Shown: one piece after another, positions 61,885-64,000 of the stretch
How positions within the stretch are numbered: the first letter of the stretch is position 1
How the letters are laid out: every line of letters begins with the position of its first letter
Translations under genes and position numbers: made by a program
Assembly: GCA_902776435.1 (NCBI GenBank)
Contig: CACYQB010000013.1
Location: 1-64,000 of the forward strand
Length of the DNA: 64,000 nucleotides
Direction of reading: 5' to 3'
Source of the DNA: an uncultured Bacteroidales bacterium
GTDB taxonomy: Bacteria; Bacteroidota; Bacteroidia; Bacteroidales; Muribaculaceae
The notes under the pieces: model-generated
What the model saw: only the letters and a program-made list of their open reading frames with translations
Database searches by the model: none
Told to the model about the DNA's origin: nothing

Positions 61885-62292
61885 TTATTTCTCTTCCTCC
61901 TGCTTCTGTTCGAGAACCTTGTCAATGCTCTCGGTCACAGTCCTGATGTTGACATCGCCGTTCAAAGCAGCGCCAACGACCTCCTCAAGGGCTTCTTTCT
62001 GGTTCTTGCCATTCTTCACTTTAAGGGCCGTGATGTAAGGTGTGTTGCGCTCGCGCGACTCCTTCAGCGCCTCCTGGAAGTCAGCGATGGCGGCAGTGTC
62101 ACCCGTTGCCATAATTTCTTCCTCGGCAATACGGATACTATCCTCATAGGCTAAAACAGCAGCCGAATCCTGTTTCTCACACAGTTCGTCAAGGTGCTTG
62201 GCCATCTGCTCGCCCTTAGCTTTATAATCTTCTTTACAACCTACTAATGAAAGTGTTGCAATCATCGCAATCACTAAAAAGCATTTCTTCAT
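61885..62292 (-). CDS. Small coiled-coil lipoprotein
   Basis: From the ATG at 62292 (MKKCFLVIAMIATLSLVGCK) the product has 135 residues with a lipobox LVGC. The mature part is highly charged and helical (EDYKAKGEQMAKHLDELCE, then QEALKESRERNTPYI) and ends EQKQEEEK. It looks like a periplasmic coiled-coil lipoprotein. It pairs with the larger lipoprotein gene after it. Function unknown; a TTG at 62301 is a less likely start. Confidence 0.75.
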   Translation of the reverse strand: MKKCFLVIAMIATLSLVGCKEDYKAKGEQMAKHLDELCEKQDSAAVLAYEDSIRIAEEEIMATGDTAAIADFQEALKESRERNTPYITALKVKNGKNQKEALEEVVGAALNGDVNIRTVTESIDKVLEQKQEEEK

Positions 62293-62326
62293 AATTATCA
62301 ATGAAATAGTTATAATGTTATGATGT

Positions 62327-62584
62327 TTATTCTTGATTCTTCATAGCCTCACGCAGGGCTGTCGCCAACTGGTCAGGGCAAGAGGTATTCTTGTACCCAC
62401 AGCGTATTCCCTGCAGTTTGCCCATGACGTCTTCGGCCTTCATGCCGCGTACCAGCGTGGAAATCCCTTGCAGATTGCCATGGCAGCCACCCGTGAACTG
62501 GATGTCACGGATAACGCCCTCCTCATCGAGTTCAAAGTCAATTTGGGAGGAACATGTGCCTTGAGGGTAATAGGTATATTTCAT
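62327..62584 (-). CDS. TSCPD-domain protein (TIGR03905-type)
   Basis: The 85-residue product has the short TSCPD fold: YYPQGTCSSQIDFELDEEG, FTGGCHGNLQGISTLVRGM and CGYKNTSCPDQLATAL, with conserved Cys residues. TSCPD domains also form the zinc-binding end of some ribonucleotide reductases; the stand-alone form is of unknown function. It lies 7 bases after the Crp-type regulator gene (62591), so it is probably co-transcribed with it. Confidence 0.88.
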   Translation of the reverse strand: MKYTYYPQGTCSSQIDFELDEEGVIRDIQFTGGCHGNLQGISTLVRGMKAEDVMGKLQGIRCGYKNTSCPDQLATALREAMKNQE

Positions 62585-62590
62585 AAAAAG

Positions 62591-63268
62591 TTATTCTTTG
62601 ATTAAATCCATTAATTTTCTGAAATCCAGTATCCGCAACTCATTGCTATCATAGTCCAGGATATCCAGATCGCTCAATTTATCAAGCGAAGAAACCAGCG
62701 TTGTGCGTTGAGTGCTCATTAGCGTACACAAGTCCTTCTGCTTATACCGCAGAATGATATCGGTGGCACCAGGGACAGTAAGCATATCCACAAATTGAGC
62801 CAAGCGTTCGGTCACAGAGCCATCCTTAACCGACAAGGCTGATGCCATACCGCGTTGACTTCCCGATGACAAATAATTCAAGATGTTGAACAAGAACACC
62901 TTATCACTATTTATCATCTTGATGTAATCACTCTTGCGCAACTGCAAGATGCCACAAGGACCGGCAGCGACTGCCGTGTAAGGATAAACCGTCTCACGGC
63001 CGAACAGATACTCAGGTGCCAAAACATTGGGTGTGGACAACGTCTGCAACAACGATACCCTCAAGTGGGCACAGGGTGTTTCAAGGCGCACTTTACCCGA
63101 GACGACAAACCTGATGTGGGCAGATATGTCACCAGCAGCAAGTATCTGTTCCGCATTGCGGTACTTGAGAAAATGGAAGGGAAACTTCTCGACCAATTGC
63201 GTGATACTATCGGTACTGACGCCCTGGAAGAGCGGCAACTGCATTAACTGTTGGTACATACTGTTCAT
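62591..63268 (-). CDS. Crp/Fnr-family transcriptional regulator
   Basis: The 225-residue protein has an N-terminal cyclic-nucleotide-binding-type beta-roll (PLFQGVSTDSITQLVEKFPF through LAPEYLFGRETVYPYTAVA), a dimer helix and a C-terminal HTH (YKQKDLCTLMSTQRTTLVSSLDKL). No Fnr-type Cys cluster is seen, so it is not an Fe-S oxygen sensor. The ligand is unknown. It is immediately upstream of the TSCPD protein and lies 26 bases after the hisS stop, so it may be part of a longer transcript. Confidence 0.86.
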   Translation of the reverse strand: MNSMYQQLMQLPLFQGVSTDSITQLVEKFPFHFLKYRNAEQILAAGDISAHIRFVVSGKVRLETPCAHLRVSLLQTLSTPNVLAPEYLFGRETVYPYTAVAAGPCGILQLRKSDYIKMINSDKVFLFNILNYLSSGSQRGMASALSVKDGSVTERLAQFVDMLTVPGATDIILRYKQKDLCTLMSTQRTTLVSSLDKLSDLDILDYDSNELRILDFRKLMDLIKE

Positions 63269-63294
63269 GATCGCACAATCTAGTGTTTCAGGTG

Positions 63295-64000
63295 TTATTT
63301 ACCTAACAGTTCTATCACTTGTTCGACGGTCAAAGTCTGCTGCTCGCCAGTAACCATGTTCTTGAGAGCGATGGTACCATTCTGCACCTCATCGGCACCG
63401 ACAATAGCCACGAAGGGAATCTGACGGTCGTTAGCGTAGTTCATCTGTTTCTTCATCTTGGCGCTGTCGGGATACAATTCAGCGCTGATGCCTGCACGGC
63501 GCAGTTTCATGATGTGGCCCAACGAAGCCGTGGCTTCCTGCTCTCCGAAATTGACAAACATCACCCGTGCCGTCGCCATTGTGTCGGCAGGATAGAGGTC
63601 GAGGGCATTGAGCACGTCATAAATGCGATCAGCACCGAAACTGATGCCAACGCCAGACAGACCAGGCATGCCAAATACTCCGGTCAGGTTATCATACCTG
63701 CCACCACCCGTAATGCTACCGATAGCCACATCCAGGGCTTTGACCTCGAGGATTGTTCCCGTATAATAGTTCAGGCCACGGGCAAGCGAAACATCAAGTT
63801 CCACCTGGGCACGTGTTCCAAGGGCGGCCACATGATCCAGCACATAGCGCATTTCTTCGATGCCCTTCATACCCACCTCGCTACTAGCCAGCATACCAGA
63901 GAGGGCGTTAAGCCGTTCCTCGTTGGAACCCTCGAGCGACAGCAGTGGCTGCAGCGTGGCTACCGCCTCGTCGCTCAAGCCTTTTTCCTTCAACTCAGCA
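63295..64000 (-). CDS. hisS: Histidyl-tRNA synthetase, C-terminal part (runs off right edge)
   Basis: HisRS charges tRNA-His. Only the C-terminal 235 or so residues are in the window, as the gene is on the minus strand and enters from the right edge. The histidine-binding loop [32 protein letters not shown] and the motif 3 segment [14 protein letters not shown] are intact. The C-terminal anticodon-binding domain ends [10 protein letters not shown]. The N-terminal catalytic motifs 1 and 2 lie outside the window. Confidence 0.93.
   Translation of the reverse strand, partial: AELKEKGLSDEAVATLQPLLSLEGSNEERLNALSGMLASSEVGMKGIEEMRYVLDHVAALGTRAQVELDVSLARGLNYYTGTILEVKALDVAIGSITGGGRYDNLTGVFGMPGLSGVGISFGADRIYDVLNALDLYPADTMATARVMFVNFGEQEATASLGHIMKLRRAGISAELYPDSAKMKKQMNYANDRQIPFVAIVGADEVQNGTIALKNMVTGEQQTLTVEQVIELLGK

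Overview
The window reads as a chromosomal segment of a gut-type Bacteroidales bacterium, most like Muribaculaceae or Prevotellaceae; the family is an inference. Supporting signs are -7 boxes of the TAnnTTTG type before many genes, an ECF sigma / FecR-like / TonB-receptor signalling cassette present twice, MlaE/MlaF-type transport genes, a Gly/Met-rich GroEL tail, and a secreted protein whose C-terminal tail resembles a type IX sorting tail. Most genes lie on the minus strand. I found no rRNA, tRNA or CRISPR array.

1-15.7 kb: the 3' end of a frame-broken TPR regulator, then envelope genes. These are two small beta-barrel proteins, two DUF3857/transglutaminase-like secreted proteins (one lacking its catalytic Cys), a split PorT-like barrel, several lipoproteins and barrels, and a TonB-type receptor next to its FecR-like anti-sigma and ECF sigma factor. 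15.7-26.7 kb: an AAA ATPase of the DUF4143 kind, a second ECF sigma/anti-sigma pair, and a second full cassette with sigma, FecR-like protein and two TonB-type paralogs. Both of those paralogs are damaged in the same two domains. Small hairpins, a shared C-terminal tail and a gene remnant show repeated duplication here.

26.8-32.2 kb: a compact integrative element with tyrosine recombinase, HTH protein, AAA ATPase and TOPRIM primase-like protein, but no relaxase and no cargo.

32.5-47.9 kb: dapF, a MalY/PatB-type aminotransferase, an NhaC-type antiporter, an M1 aminopeptidase, groES-groEL, and a four-gene surface-glycan set (ThDP enzyme, SDR, PP-loop protein, flippase). 48.2-64 kb: a WG-repeat lipoprotein, four preQ0/queuosine genes in two opposed pairs around fabD, a GATase-HD pair, Mla-type ABC genes, a hemerythrin/LuxR pair, an MBL-hydrolase/UmuD/sulfatase run, lipoproteins, a Crp-type regulator and the C-terminal part of hisS.

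Three copies of a palindromic MITE-like repeat (33.4, 40.1 and 60.7 kb) sit between genes, and one carries a second small element nested inside it. The points I would look at first are the recurrent internal deletions in the TonB paralogs, the stripped integrative element and the nested repeats.
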